From Candidatus Saccharimonadia bacterium (GTDB lineage Bacteria; Patescibacteriota; Saccharimonadia; Saccharimonadales; Saccharimonadaceae), in contig JALRBJ010000008.1 of NCBI GenBank assembly GCA_023257815.1, positions 1-42,089 on the forward strand: a stretch of 42,089 bases of DNA, given 5' to 3'. Under the pieces are notes generated by a model. It saw nothing but the letters and a program-made list of their open reading frames with translations. It had not been told where the DNA came from and made no database searches. The position numbers and the translations under genes are program-made. Shown piece after piece: positions 1 to 7,910 of this stretch. Numbering within the stretch: position 1 is the first letter of the stretch; each line of letters begins with the position of its first letter.

Positions 1-1099
1 CGTTAATAATGGAGAGCAACTGCTGAGAGGCTTCATTAGCTTTTTCCAAAAAACTCAGGACTTGCGGTTCATGGGTTTTTTTTATTGCCAAGGATTGCAT
101 CCCCATAATGCCATGTAATGGAGTACGCATTTCATGACTGGCAGTACTGATAAATTCGGCTTGCTCACGCTCCTCGGCCTTTTCTTTGGTCATATCACGA
201 AATACCATGATGGCACCGGTTGAAGGTGTGCCAATTGGCGAGACTATGAGTGATAGTAGGATTTTTTTGCCACTTTCGGTGGTAACTGAAAAATCTTCAG
301 AATGCACCTCGTGGTTAGTACTGAGCACTCGCGCGACAGGGTCGCTGGCATCAGTCGTTGGCTTGTCGGCTTTATCGTTTAGCTTAACGACTGATTTGTA
401 ACTTAGACCTATGGCATCATTTTGCCCCCAGCCAATGATACGCTGTGCAGCTGGATTAATAAGTTGAATCACGCCGTTTGTATCTACCAATACCACCCCG
501 TCGTTGATTGCTTTAATAACGGTTTCTGATTTGTTGGATTCGTGGCTTAATTCAGTCGCCAATTCGTTGTAGGCCTTATCTTTAGCGGTTTCTTTAGTGG
601 ATTTAGAATGCCAAATAATAAAACTGGCAATGAGTGGTGCGATTGATACAATCGAGCCAATGATGATTGCGTCAACTGAAGCATGTGTCAAGAATGCATA
701 TGCATCATATCCAACGACAAGTAGCGTAATGAGCAAGAAGCCTCGCCAGCCAAATACACCGGCAAACACGCCCATGACGATCCACAAGCCTATAAGTGGC
801 GAGCTGGTAGTTCCTGTTGTAAGCACGATGCTTGCGGTAAGCCCGACCATAAGAACATAGACTAAGAAAGTGCTTAGGTTTACGTTGCTTTTAGAGTGCC
901 AGAAATATAGGATAACTGATCCAACTGCTACGGCGCCGGCTACTACTGCGCTAACGAGCGACATTGGTAGTAATACGGCGAGTTGACTATCTGGTAATAC
1001 TATCGACACGGTAAACAGTGCTAATATAACGGCTGCGATAAATATCGAAGCTTCACTTATACGGCGATGCCAAAAGCGCGTTAGTTTGATCGGTTGAAT
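1..1099 (-). CDS. membrane-bound PAS sensor histidine kinase, C-terminus beyond the window
   Basis: Sensor kinase of a two-component system, reading leftward and cut by the window edge. The visible N-terminal part (about 366 residues) has several hydrophobic membrane segments within residues 15-150, then a PAS-like domain (motif INDGVVLVDTNGVI near residue 200), then a HisKA box ASHEMRTPLHGIMG with the phospho-acceptor His near residue 322. The ATP-binding domain lies outside. The frame is open only back to a TAG at 1112-1114 and holds no ATG, GTG or TTG before the first membrane helix. An ATT codon at 1099-1097 lies 8 nt after an AGGGGG ribosome-binding site and fits best as the start. An extended -10 (TGCGATAAT) sits upstream at 1133-1138. 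The partner regulator is not visible. The kinase class is certain; the start is inferred. Confidence 0.88.
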   Translation of the reverse strand, partial: MQPIKLTRFWHRRISEASIFIAAVILALFTVSIVLPDSQLAVLLPMSLVSAVVAGAVAVGSVILYFWHSKSNVNLSTFLVYVLMVGLTASIVLTTGTTSSPLIGLWIVMGVFAGVFGWRGFLLITLLVVGYDAYAFLTHASVDAIIIGSIVSIAPLIASFIIWHSKSTKETAKDKAYNELATELSHESNKSETVIKAINDGVVLVDTNGVIQLINPAAQRIIGWGQNDAIGLSYKSVVKLNDKADKPTTDASDPVARVLSTNHEVHSEDFSVTTESGKKILLSLIVSPIGTPSTGAIMVFRDMTKEKAEEREQAEFISTASHEMRTPLHGIMGMQSLAIKKTHEPQVLSFLEKANEASQQLLSIIN

Positions 1100-1161
1100 G
1101 AGTTTCGCCCCCTACTTTCTCGTATGTATGTTATTATCGCAAAACCCTTGGTAAAATGCTA

Positions 1162-1190
1162 TTGTTTTTTGCTAAGCACAGGCGTATTCT
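1162..1190 (+). promoter_or_regulatory. promoter for the 1220 gene
   Basis: TTGTTT (1162-1167), 17-nt spacer, TATTCT (1185-1190). The leader of about 23 nt contains a weak GAGAG ribosome-binding site before the ATG at 1220. Confidence 0.5.
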
Positions 1191-1219
1191 AGGCTCACAA
1201 CGTAACGAGAGAAACACAT

Positions 1220-2401
1220 ATGCTGAGCCAACTCAAACGTCAACGTGAGATTATATTGCCAACGCCAGATGTATTGCATGATAGAGCGGCACTTTGGTGG
1301 GAAGATGTTGAGATTGAGCATGGTAACATGCAGAAACTACCCCACTTTCAAAGCTGGGTCGATACAGTTGAACCAGCACTTGATAAAAGAAAAATAGTAA
1401 CCGACCACGATAAGAGCGTGGTCGGTATTCGTTACTGGGACGATGTTCGCACCGCTGATGGTGTTGATCGTGGTGTTACGACATATGTGCCATCTGACGA
1501 AATTCGGACAGGTTATCCATTTAGTCTTGTTATGGACACAGCTTGGTTTACAGGTCTTGAGGGTCATAACGATGTAATTGCTGAGACCTTTATGAAGGAA
1601 TTAGGCGTTAGTGTAGTTGTGGTTGGCCCTGAATTCACTGCAGCTCATCCAAATGCAGTTGGCGCCGAGACAAAACTAGGTAGAGTAGCTGCACTGTGTG
1701 CTGGATTTTCACAAATGCGTTCCATGGAAGCTTCGGCAATGATTTATGAAGCCCTGCAGTCTAGTAGGCCCTACTATGGTCTTACCAAAGACGTAATTGG
1801 TGTTGGTGAATCACGGGGTGCAATGGGTGAACAGATTAGACGTGCGTATATGCAACTAATGGGTGTTACTACAGTTCATTCAGATATTACTGATCCAAAT
1901 GTTCAAAATAGGGCTCTAGAATCATGGGGTGACGCGTATGATTTAGCTCGGTGGCCAGTTGGTGAGGCGATGGGATCTGTAGCAGTTGGGGCTGCCTTGT
2001 TACGTCGCGGTAAGCTTCATCGTCAAATTGACACTGTGCCACTATCAAGGCGGTATCTATTGGGCGCTTTGCTTGGCACTGGCCCTGCCCTGCTTAGCGG
2101 AGAAGAGGGCCTGTTTGCAGATTTTACACCACTTGATCATCCACAACATATTACAAACTTTAAGAATAATAAGATGGCGCATACTGACAGTCGGCGTGAA
2201 GCCTATGCGCTACATAGAAACACAACAATACATAAGCTTAAAGGTTGTCATCTTGGGCTTGCCTACCCCTCAATTCAAGAACGCGTGATTGATCGATCAA
2301 CTCAGATAGGAATTGCACTGCAGAATGGACAACCATTGAATTTTCAGGCAATTCATCAGACTGGACATAAATCCGCGGAGCTACTTGAAGAAGCTGCCTA
2401 A
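1220..2401 (+). CDS. alpha/beta-hydrolase-fold-like protein, function unknown
   Basis: A 393-residue soluble protein that I do not recognise as a named family. The segment DVIGVGESRGAMG (near residue 195) has the G-x-S-x-G form of a nucleophile elbow following a hydrophobic strand. The strand VSVVVVGPEF lies before it. Histidines that could complete a triad occur in LDHPQHITN and KGCHLGLAYP toward the C-terminus. No signal peptide or membrane helix is seen. It is monocistronic, with its own promoter, and is followed by a short hairpin at 2409-2427. Codon use matches the AT-leaning neighbours. The hydrolase fold is inferred from the elbow motif only; substrate and reaction are unknown. Confidence 0.75.
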   Translation: MLSQLKRQREIILPTPDVLHDRAALWWEDVEIEHGNMQKLPHFQSWVDTVEPALDKRKIVTDHDKSVVGIRYWDDVRTADGVDRGVTTYVPSDEIRTGYPFSLVMDTAWFTGLEGHNDVIAETFMKELGVSVVVVGPEFTAAHPNAVGAETKLGRVAALCAGFSQMRSMEASAMIYEALQSSRPYYGLTKDVIGVGESRGAMGEQIRRAYMQLMGVTTVHSDITDPNVQNRALESWGDAYDLARWPVGEAMGSVAVGAALLRRGKLHRQIDTVPLSRRYLLGALLGTGPALLSGEEGLFADFTPLDHPQHITNFKNNKMAHTDSRREAYALHRNTTIHKLKGCHLGLAYPSIQERVIDRSTQIGIALQNGQPLNFQAIHQTGHKSAELLEEAA

Positions 2402-2408
2402 AATAAAA

Positions 2409-2477
2409 ACTCCTTGTAATAAGGAGTATTTCCGGCGAACCGGAACCGCCCTACGTTGTGGGGCGGTTCCGGTTCGC
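2409..2477 (-). terminator. tandem hairpins ending cassette A
   Basis: Reading leftward from the cassette A stop codon, a perfect 17-bp stem (2477-2461 with 2451-2435, 9-nt loop) begins 14 nt after the stop. A second hairpin follows (ACTCCTT/AAGGAGT, 2427-2409) with a T-rich tail TTTTTATTT on the minus strand. The small hairpin can also end the plus-strand gene at 2401. The large stem has no T-tract of its own. Confidence 0.75.
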
Positions 2478-2491
2478 GCTCGGGAGCGGGA

Positions 2492-2848
2492 TCAGGCGAG
2501 CTGCTCGGCCAGCCAGGCCGTGGCCTGATCACGCCGGCGAGAGCTGGTTGCCATCTTGGCGCGCCGGCCGGTCATCCGCTTGATCGTGGAGCTGTGCTGC
2601 TTGGTGATGTTCACGCAGACGTTGTCGCTCCGCACCAGCTTGTGGTCGACGATCGCGTACTGCTTGGCGCTGATCAGCTGGATGAGCAGGGCGTCGATCT
2701 TGCCGATGAAGGAGGGATGCATGTTCTTGATCCGCACGATCGCGATGGCGATCTGCCGCGGGTTCTTGCCCTCGAAGTAGATCGACTCCTGGGATGCCGT
2801 CTTGACGGTGCGGTTGAGCCACTTGCGGTTGATCTGCTGCTTGGTCAT
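2492..2848 (-). CDS. cassette A: GC-rich orphan gene, unknown basic protein
   Basis: Predicted 118-residue basic protein (MTKQQINRKWLNRT...), unrecognised. It has an alternating hydrophobic middle (AIAIVRIKNMHPSFIGKI) and a Lys/Arg-rich C-terminal third. I chose the ATG at 2848, not the upstream frame extension to 2878, because a GAGAG site lies just before it. The base composition is clearly richer in G and C than the genes on both sides. The gene is a single unit with its own consensus-like promoter (2947-2975), a leader of about 90 nt and tandem terminator hairpins. The opposite strand is also open (2456-2872), a common effect of GC-rich codons. Promoter and hairpin orientation favour the minus strand. 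Confidence 0.7.
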   Translation of the reverse strand: MTKQQINRKWLNRTVKTASQESIYFEGKNPRQIAIAIVRIKNMHPSFIGKIDALLIQLISAKQYAIVDHKLVRSDNVCVNITKQHSSTIKRMTGRRAKMATSSRRRDQATAWLAEQLA

Positions 2849-2946
2849 GTTGCCGCTCTCGTTTCCCGATAGGTACACGCTACAAAGTCATCACTGGCTG
2901 CGATGGCTAGGGACACTCATCTGGAGTATTCCTTGCGTTAAATACT

Positions 2947-2975
2947 GTTGTACCACTATTGATTTTATTTGTCAA
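2947..2975 (-). promoter_or_regulatory. promoter of cassette A
   Basis: On the minus strand: TTGACA (2975-2970), 17-nt spacer, TACAAC (2952-2947). It is AT-rich, unlike the transcribed region. It lies between the stop of the 3011 gene and the cassette. Confidence 0.65.
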
Positions 2976-3010
2976 TAGTTATCTAATATGCATTATCAAG
3001 AACAATAGAC

Positions 3011-3508
3011 TCAGTGAGTGATAGCCACTAGATCATCCAATGCCCGCTGTATCGCTGATGCGTATAGTCGTGAAAATCTTGTAAGTTCAGCAGCATTTCC
3101 ATAATAGTTATATTCAAAGCCACCAGCTAGTAGTGTGCGAATTGGTGGTTGAATAGTAAATCGTCCGGCGTTCCCTTGTGATAGGTGAGTTTTTTCAAGC
3201 CGAGTAGTTTTCGGCGGAATTAACGTACGATGTGACCATCTTCCATCGCGTATTGATGATGCTGTTTCGCCGCTTGCTACTGAAATGAGTCCATTGTCAC
3301 CAGCACGCTGTGCGTACACAGCAAGTTGGGGTGACACCTTGGCTCTATCAATTGTATGCGCCCTTTGAGCACTGACACCGTGCTCGTCAACCAAAGCTGA
3401 GATTGATTCGTAGTATCCCCCCGATCCATATAATAGATCAAGAAGGTCGCTGACTTCAGGATTTGTTGAGGATATATCGCTTGGGTCAACTAGTCGAAAT
3501 TCAGTCAT
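3011..3508 (-). CDS. hypothetical protein co-transcribed with arginine deiminase
   Basis: A 165-residue protein of no recognised family. It is soluble, without signal or membrane segments, and begins MTEFRLVDPSDISS. It starts 9 nt after the arcA stop with an AAGGA ribosome-binding site, so it very likely shares the arcA transcript and may act with it. The C-terminal part (residues 105-150, containing RTLLAGGFEYNYYGNAAELTRF) is rich in aromatic and glycine residues. No terminator is evident after it; cassette A's promoter follows within about 35 nt. Linkage to arginine catabolism is inferred only from the operon. Confidence 0.72.
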   Translation of the reverse strand: MTEFRLVDPSDISSTNPEVSDLLDLLYGSGGYYESISALVDEHGVSAQRAHTIDRAKVSPQLAVYAQRAGDNGLISVASGETASSIRDGRWSHRTLIPPKTTRLEKTHLSQGNAGRFTIQPPIRTLLAGGFEYNYYGNAAELTRFSRLYASAIQRALDDLVAITH

Positions 3509-3517
3509 ACGTAATCC

Positions 3518-4762
3518 TTAGTAATCGTCACGTATAATCGGCATACTCATACAACGAGGTCCACCGCGTCCTCTTCCGAGTTCGGCACCAGGTACGGTTA
3601 TCACTTCAATTCCGGCTTCTTCCATTGCACGATTGGTTACGTAGTTTCGGTCATAGGTAACAACCACTCCTGGAGCAACTGCGAGTGTATTGGAACCATC
3701 GTTCCATTGCTCTCTGGCTGCTGCAACTGGGTCACCATTGCCGCATTCGATAAATATCACCTTTTCAAGCCCAAGCGCATCAGCTAGAACTGCCTTTAGG
3801 TCGTATTTTTCTGTGATTGAAATACCATCCTCAGCTGCTTCATCTTTTTGTAAAACGTAAATACTCATTTCGTGAATGCCCTGTTGGATTTCTGGGTGAA
3901 TGGAGAACTTATCCCTATCGATCATTGTAAACACAGTATCGAGGTGCATGAATGCGTGCGAGTCAGGAATTGAAATTGCAATAACTGTATCGAAGGTTGA
4001 ATCGTCGAAGAGTCGTTTGGCCGTAAGCTCTACTGCTTCTGGTGATGTACGTTGGCTTATGCCAATTGCGGCAACTCGTTCGCTCAGCACCAGCTCATCA
4101 CCGCCCTCCATGCTGTACGGACTCTCGCGGTCATACCATACAGGCACATCTTTATAAGCAAAACGTGGATGCGAACCAAGTACGTATTTCATGAACAATG
4201 ATTCGCGCTGGCGGGCCTGGTAGCGCATTCGATTAAGTGTTACGCCATCGCCAACTGCTGCAGCTGGGTCACGTGTGAAATAAAGATTCGGCATAGGAGC
4301 CATATGAAATGGAGAGCTTTCAGTCCCCGACAAAGCGGCTAACGCAAATCCATTACTACTTCCAGCTATCTCGCTTCTTCGAACGCCTGCCATAACTGCT
4401 CGAACCATATCCGGAGTTTGCATGCTATCAAGATGTTCAGTTACTGCATTGAAGCTGCGTGGATTAACCTGGGAACCCCTGACAATCTCGGCTATAAACT
4501 GTTCCCGAATACCAGCATCTTCAAGAGCTTCACTTGCAAGTGCATCAAGATAAAGTACTTCGGCACCACGTTGTCTAAGTACTTCGGCAAATATATCATG
4601 CTCTTCTTGGGCTTTCTCTAGATAAGGAATATCATCAAACAGAAGATCGGTCATTGTGCTTGGAGTGATATTCTCAAGCTCATGACCAGGGCGATGCAGT
4701 ATCACACTTTTCAGAGGTCCTATTTCAGATGTTACGTTAATAGGTCGCTCAAATGTCGGCAT
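3518..4762 (-). CDS. arcA: arginine deiminase
   Basis: Hydrolyses L-arginine to L-citrulline and ammonia in the cytoplasm. The 414-residue length is typical of the family. The family start is present (SEIGPLKSVILHRPG), as are FTRDP (substrate Asp), MEGGDELV (Glu), HLDTVFTMID (His/Asp) and the nucleophilic Cys in GRGGPRCMSMP near the C-terminus, so it should be active. I chose ATG 4762, preceded by AAGGGAG, over an in-frame GTG at 4798. The promoter (4818-4846) gives a leader of about 49 nt. It is divergent from the argGH leader. No ornithine carbamoyltransferase or carbamate kinase is in the window, so ATP gain from citrulline cannot be shown here. Confidence 0.96.
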   Translation of the reverse strand: MPTFERPINVTSEIGPLKSVILHRPGHELENITPSTMTDLLFDDIPYLEKAQEEHDIFAEVLRQRGAEVLYLDALASEALEDAGIREQFIAEIVRGSQVNPRSFNAVTEHLDSMQTPDMVRAVMAGVRRSEIAGSSNGFALAALSGTESSPFHMAPMPNLYFTRDPAAAVGDGVTLNRMRYQARQRESLFMKYVLGSHPRFAYKDVPVWYDRESPYSMEGGDELVLSERVAAIGISQRTSPEAVELTAKRLFDDSTFDTVIAISIPDSHAFMHLDTVFTMIDRDKFSIHPEIQQGIHEMSIYVLQKDEAAEDGISITEKYDLKAVLADALGLEKVIFIECGNGDPVAAAREQWNDGSNTLAVAPGVVVTYDRNYVTNRAMEEAGIEVITVPGAELGRGRGGPRCMSMPIIRDDY

Positions 4763-4817
4763 TACACACTCCCTTAAAATAGATAATCGGTGGGTCACCT
4801 CTTATTATTATGCAAGA

Positions 4818-4846
4818 ATAGTATCATTTGCTAGTGAAATTGTAAA
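4818..4846 (-). promoter_or_regulatory. promoter of arcA
   Basis: On the minus strand: TTTACA (4846-4841), 17-nt spacer, TACTAT (4823-4818). It lies back to back with the arg leader promoter, which starts 17 nt further right. Confidence 0.6.
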
Positions 4847-4862
4847 CAAACGTAAAACTAAT

Positions 4863-4891
4863 TTGATGTTTAATTACCTGCATGCTATAGT
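4863..4891 (+). promoter_or_regulatory. promoter of the argGH leader
   Basis: TTGATG (4863-4868), 17-nt spacer, TATAGT (4886-4891). The expected transcription start falls at about 4897-4899, which is the leader-peptide ATG itself. Confidence 0.7.
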
Positions 4892-4897
4892 CTTAGC

Positions 4898-4969
4898 ATG
4901 AACAAAAATGTTCGTGTAGATTCAGAGCGTCGTCGCCGGCTTATGGCGGGCCTTGCTGAAGTGAACTAG
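4898..4969 (+). CDS. arginine-rich attenuator leader peptide
   Basis: A 23-codon ORF that ends before a terminator hairpin upstream of argG. It contains the run SERRRRL, with four consecutive Arg codons (CGT CGT CGC CGG, residues 11-14) and one further Arg at residue 6. No ribosome-binding site is visible; the ATG sits 6 nt after the -10 box, so the mRNA is predicted to start at the ATG (leaderless). The codons after the Arg run (GCG GGC CTT GCT) form the antiterminator strand. This is the layout of amino-acid attenuators: stalling at Arg codons when charged tRNA-Arg is scarce would free the antiterminator. The peptide itself is probably functionless. The ORF is seen directly; its role is inferred. 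Confidence 0.85.
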   Translation: MNKNVRVDSERRRRLMAGLAEVN

Positions 4970-5003
4970 CGAACTAAAAACTAAGCCACATCATGCAAAG
5001 CCC
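4934..5003 (+). promoter_or_regulatory. attenuator: alternative antiterminator pairing
   Basis: GGGCCTTGC (4948-4956) can pair with GCAAAGCCC (4995-5003) with a single mismatch. The downstream partner overlaps the left arm of the terminator, so the two structures exclude each other. A small competing stem CGCC (4934-4937) with GGCG (4945-4948) covers the last Arg codons and would release the terminator when the ribosome is absent or beyond. Confidence 0.75.
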
Positions 5004-5024
5004 TCAATCAACGAGGGTTTTCTT
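4997..5024 (+). terminator. attenuator terminator upstream of argG
   Basis: AAAGCCCTC (4997-5005), 7-nt loop, GAGGGTTTT (5013-5021), with one G-T pair, running into a short T-rich tail. It lies 27 nt after the leader-peptide stop and just before the argG ribosome-binding site AAAGGAG. Confidence 0.8.
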
Positions 5025-5046
5025 ATTACGTCAAAGGAGCTAGGAC

Positions 5047-6312
5047 ATGCACAACAAAGAATCAGGCTATAAAAAAGTTGCGTCTTATGAAGCACGAAAA
5101 GGTGAATTTAAGAAGTGCTTGCTTCTCTACTCTGGTGGACTTGATACGTCTGTAATGTTGAAGTGGATACAAGAGCAGTATGATTGCGAGGTTATCACCC
5201 TTACTCTCGATATTGGTCAGCAGGTTGATGATTTACATGCGATTGAGCAGAAGGCTAAGAAGCTCGGAGCGGTCAAAACGATAACGTATGATGCGCGAGT
5301 GGATTTTGCCAATCTGCTTTTATCACAGGCTATCAAGGCGAATGCTGATTACCAAGGTGGCTATGCACTAAGTACGCCACTTGGGCGTGTAGTGATATCT
5401 CAATTGGCTGTTAAGTTTGCTAAAGAAAATGATTGTCAGGTTGTTGCCCATGGCGCTACTGGTAAGGGAAACGATCAAGTACGATTTGAATCGTATATTA
5501 CGACACTTGATCCATCGCTCAAGATACTAGCTCCGGTGCGCGAGTGGAGTATGGGGCGCGAAGAGGAACTTGCTTATGCTACAGAGCATGGTATTCCAGT
5601 TTCTCAAACGAGCGACTCTACATATTCAAAAGATGAGAATATGTGGGGTATCACCAGTGAAGGTGCAGAGATTGAACATCCGAACCTTGTACCAAAACTA
5701 AACAAGATACTTAGTTGGTGCAGTCCTATTGAAAAAACACCAGATAAACCAGAGCGTTTAGTAATTGAATTTGATCAAGGTATCCCAGTAGGATTGAACG
5801 GCACTAAGATGCCACTCCACGATATTATTACAGAAGCAAATTCTATTGGTGCACGACATGGTGTTGGCGTAGTTAATCTTGTAGAAGATCGTTTGGTGGG
5901 TCTTAAGGTTAGGGGCATTTATGAAAACCCTGGTGCGACTATTCTGATCGCTGCTCATAAAAAACTTGAACAATTAGTATCTACGCGTGTTGAGAATGAG
6001 TTGAAGGGATTCATTGATACCAAATGGGCATATATGGTATATGCAGCCGAATGGTATGAGCCTACTCTGCATCACTTAACGGCCTATATAGATGATCAGA
6101 ACAAAAAAGTCACCGGTAAGGTTACTGTTGAACTGTTTAAGGGCAATGTAACGGTGATATGTCTTGACTCTCCGTATAGTCTATTTGATCATAGTTTAGC
6201 CACCTTCAATAGTGACGAAAGCTTTAATCAGAACGCGTCGGCTGGCTTTATTGAAATCTACACTTTAGCGCAAAAGACAGCACGCGAGGCGTACGATTAT
6301 GACAAAGAGTAA
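5047..6312 (+). CDS. argG: argininosuccinate synthase
   Basis: ATP-dependent condensation of citrulline and aspartate to argininosuccinate. The PP-loop motif LLLYSGGLDTSVML lies near residue 25, followed by VITLTLDIGQ, the ATP/citrulline-binding AHGATGKGNDQVRFE and later TSDSTYSKDENMWG. Length (421) is close to the family norm; the N-terminus is about 20 residues longer than usual (MHNKESGYKKVASYEARKG). The start is set by AAAGGAG 11 nt upstream. It is the first gene after the attenuator. Its last 14 nt overlap argH, implying translational coupling. Confidence 0.97.
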   Translation: MHNKESGYKKVASYEARKGEFKKCLLLYSGGLDTSVMLKWIQEQYDCEVITLTLDIGQQVDDLHAIEQKAKKLGAVKTITYDARVDFANLLLSQAIKANADYQGGYALSTPLGRVVISQLAVKFAKENDCQVVAHGATGKGNDQVRFESYITTLDPSLKILAPVREWSMGREEELAYATEHGIPVSQTSDSTYSKDENMWGITSEGAEIEHPNLVPKLNKILSWCSPIEKTPDKPERLVIEFDQGIPVGLNGTKMPLHDIITEANSIGARHGVGVVNLVEDRLVGLKVRGIYENPGATILIAAHKKLEQLVSTRVENELKGFIDTKWAYMVYAAEWYEPTLHHLTAYIDDQNKKVTGKVTVELFKGNVTVICLDSPYSLFDHSLATFNSDESFNQNASAGFIEIYTLAQKTAREAYDYDKE

Positions 6313-7492
6313 ATTATGGCAAGCCAAGGATGGCGATGAACTACATGCTTCAATCGAAAAATATACGGTTGGTGATGATCGAGTCCTAGATCAACAACTT
6401 CTGGGTTACGATATTCAAGCAACTAAAGCTCATACACTCATGCTGAAGAAGATCGGCATTTTATCAGAAGATGAGTATACTAATCTGGCTGCAGCACTTG
6501 ATATGTTGCTTGAAAGATGGGAAAATGGCACATTTCAGGTGACTAAAGATCATGAAGATGGACATAGTGCCATTGAGCTGTATCTTACCGAGACTTTGGG
6601 TCAGACTGGTAAAAAAGTTCATACGGGTCGGAGTCGTAACGACCAAGCGCTTGTAATGATGCGCCTATTTTTAAAAGATAGCTTAGCAAAAGTGAGTGCC
6701 GCTACGGCTAATGTAGTGCAGGCTTACAGTAAGCAAATTGCTGGAGCTGGTGATCAACAAATGCCAGGCTATACACACTCACAAAAAGCTATGCCAACAA
6801 CAGTTGGAATGTGGCTCGGTTCTTACCACGATGCATTTAATGATTTAATCCCTCACTTCGAAGATACAACTACCCTGATTGATCAAAATCCTTTGGGTTC
6901 AGCTGCGGGGTTTGGCGTAACGTTGCCGTTAGATCGCAACTTAACTACGGCTGAGCTTGGTTTTGCTAGGGTTCAAGAAAATCCAATGTATTGCGGAATC
7001 TCACGTGGCGTATTTGAGCTCGCTACTGTTCAAGCGCTGGATCTTGTGATGGTCTTCGCTGGCAAATTTGCTGAAGACTTTCTACAGTTCACTATGCAAG
7101 AATCAAACTTCTTTGCTTTACCGAACAGTATGACTACTGGCTCATCAATCATGCCACATAAGCGTAATTATGATGTGTTTGAAATTATGCGTGCTAACTC
7201 GCATGAATTTGTAAGTCATAGTATGACATTACATGCTCTTGCATCAGGTGTTGGTAGTGGCTATCATCGTGATCTTCAACTCACAAAGCGAGTGGCTGTT
7301 CAGGCCGTTAGTACGACACTCGAAACATTAGAAGTTTTAGCGCTTTGTGTTAATCATTTGATTGTTAATAAAGCAGCGCTTGACGGTGCTATGACACAAG
7401 AGCTTGAAACGGTTGCTATGATCAACAAATTGGTTGAGCAAGGTATCCCATTTCGCGATGCCTACCGACAAGTTAAGGAATCTCTGCTGTAA
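6299..7492 (+). CDS. argH: argininosuccinate lyase
   Basis: Cleaves argininosuccinate to arginine and fumarate. Fumarase/lyase superfamily motifs are present: TGRSRNDQ, GYTHSQKAMPTT (catalytic His region) and the signature GSSIMPHKRNYDVFE. At 397 residues it is shorter than the usual 450-470; the C-terminal region ends soon after GIPFRDAYRQVKESLL, so the usual C-terminal subdomain is trimmed. It overlaps argG by 14 nt and shares its attenuator. The active-site loop is intact, so activity is expected. Confidence 0.96.
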   Translation: MTKSKLWQAKDGDELHASIEKYTVGDDRVLDQQLLGYDIQATKAHTLMLKKIGILSEDEYTNLAAALDMLLERWENGTFQVTKDHEDGHSAIELYLTETLGQTGKKVHTGRSRNDQALVMMRLFLKDSLAKVSAATANVVQAYSKQIAGAGDQQMPGYTHSQKAMPTTVGMWLGSYHDAFNDLIPHFEDTTTLIDQNPLGSAAGFGVTLPLDRNLTTAELGFARVQENPMYCGISRGVFELATVQALDLVMVFAGKFAEDFLQFTMQESNFFALPNSMTTGSSIMPHKRNYDVFEIMRANSHEFVSHSMTLHALASGVGSGYHRDLQLTKRVAVQAVSTTLETLEVLALCVNHLIVNKAALDGAMTQELETVAMINKLVEQGIPFRDAYRQVKESLL

Positions 7493-7509
7493 GCAAACAA
7501 GTGGTTTAT

Positions 7510-7537
7510 TTGACAATTCAGCGTACCATACTATAAT
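7510..7537 (+). promoter_or_regulatory. promoter of the 7560 gene
   Basis: TTGACA (7510-7515), 16-nt spacer, TATAAT (7532-7537): both boxes are perfect consensus. A very short leader carries AAGGAGA (7544-7550). Confidence 0.75.
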
Positions 7538-7559
7538 CCAATCAAGGAGAGATTGCGTT

Positions 7560-7910
7560 ATGACTTCCAAAGAAGTTTCTCGTATGGAACCAGGCAGCTT
7601 TCAAGAAGTTGAAAGGCTCGTCGATTTGATGCGCGATCCTGAACGAGACTTTTACGCTTTCACCATGCCATGCGATCTTACGCTTGTATTTGACGGACAT
7701 GAGTCAATTGAATTCTTTAAGGGGGATACTGTGACGCACTTCGGAAGAGGCGCGCTTTTTCTTGCTACAGTGAATAGCATTTCTCATAGCGTATCAATCA
7801 CATTAGATGGTGACGCGGAGATTATGAAGCGCGATCTAGAGCTAAGTGACCAAGAGCGGACGGCTTGGATGGTTGCCAATATGGATGATGACGTCTTTGA
7901 ACATTGGTAA
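7560..7910 (+). CDS. hypothetical acidic protein
   Basis: A 116-residue acidic protein starting MTSKEVSRMEPGSF, not recognised. It has no signal or membrane segment. Two short beta-rich stretches (CDLTLVFDGHESIEFF and SHSVSITLDGDAEIM) alternate with charged helices. The consensus promoter and strong Shine-Dalgarno suggest good expression, independent of argGH. The stop codon abuts the argS stop codon on the other strand with no gap, so there is no room for a terminator. A role in arginine metabolism is possible by location only. Confidence 0.75.
   Translation: MTSKEVSRMEPGSFQEVERLVDLMRDPERDFYAFTMPCDLTLVFDGHESIEFFKGDTVTHFGRGALFLATVNSISHSVSITLDGDAEIMKRDLELSDQERTAWMVANMDDDVFEHW

Noticed and set aside
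2456-2872. Plus-strand 138-residue ORF opposite cassette A
   Set aside because: GC-rich codons open several frames. The promoter, ribosome-binding site and hairpin order all fit the minus strand, and the plus frame has an Asp/Leu/Val-rich composition without recognisable domains.
4498-4621. Plus-strand ORF at 4418-4621 inside arcA
   Set aside because: It lies antisense in a fully conserved arginine deiminase reading frame and has no start signals.
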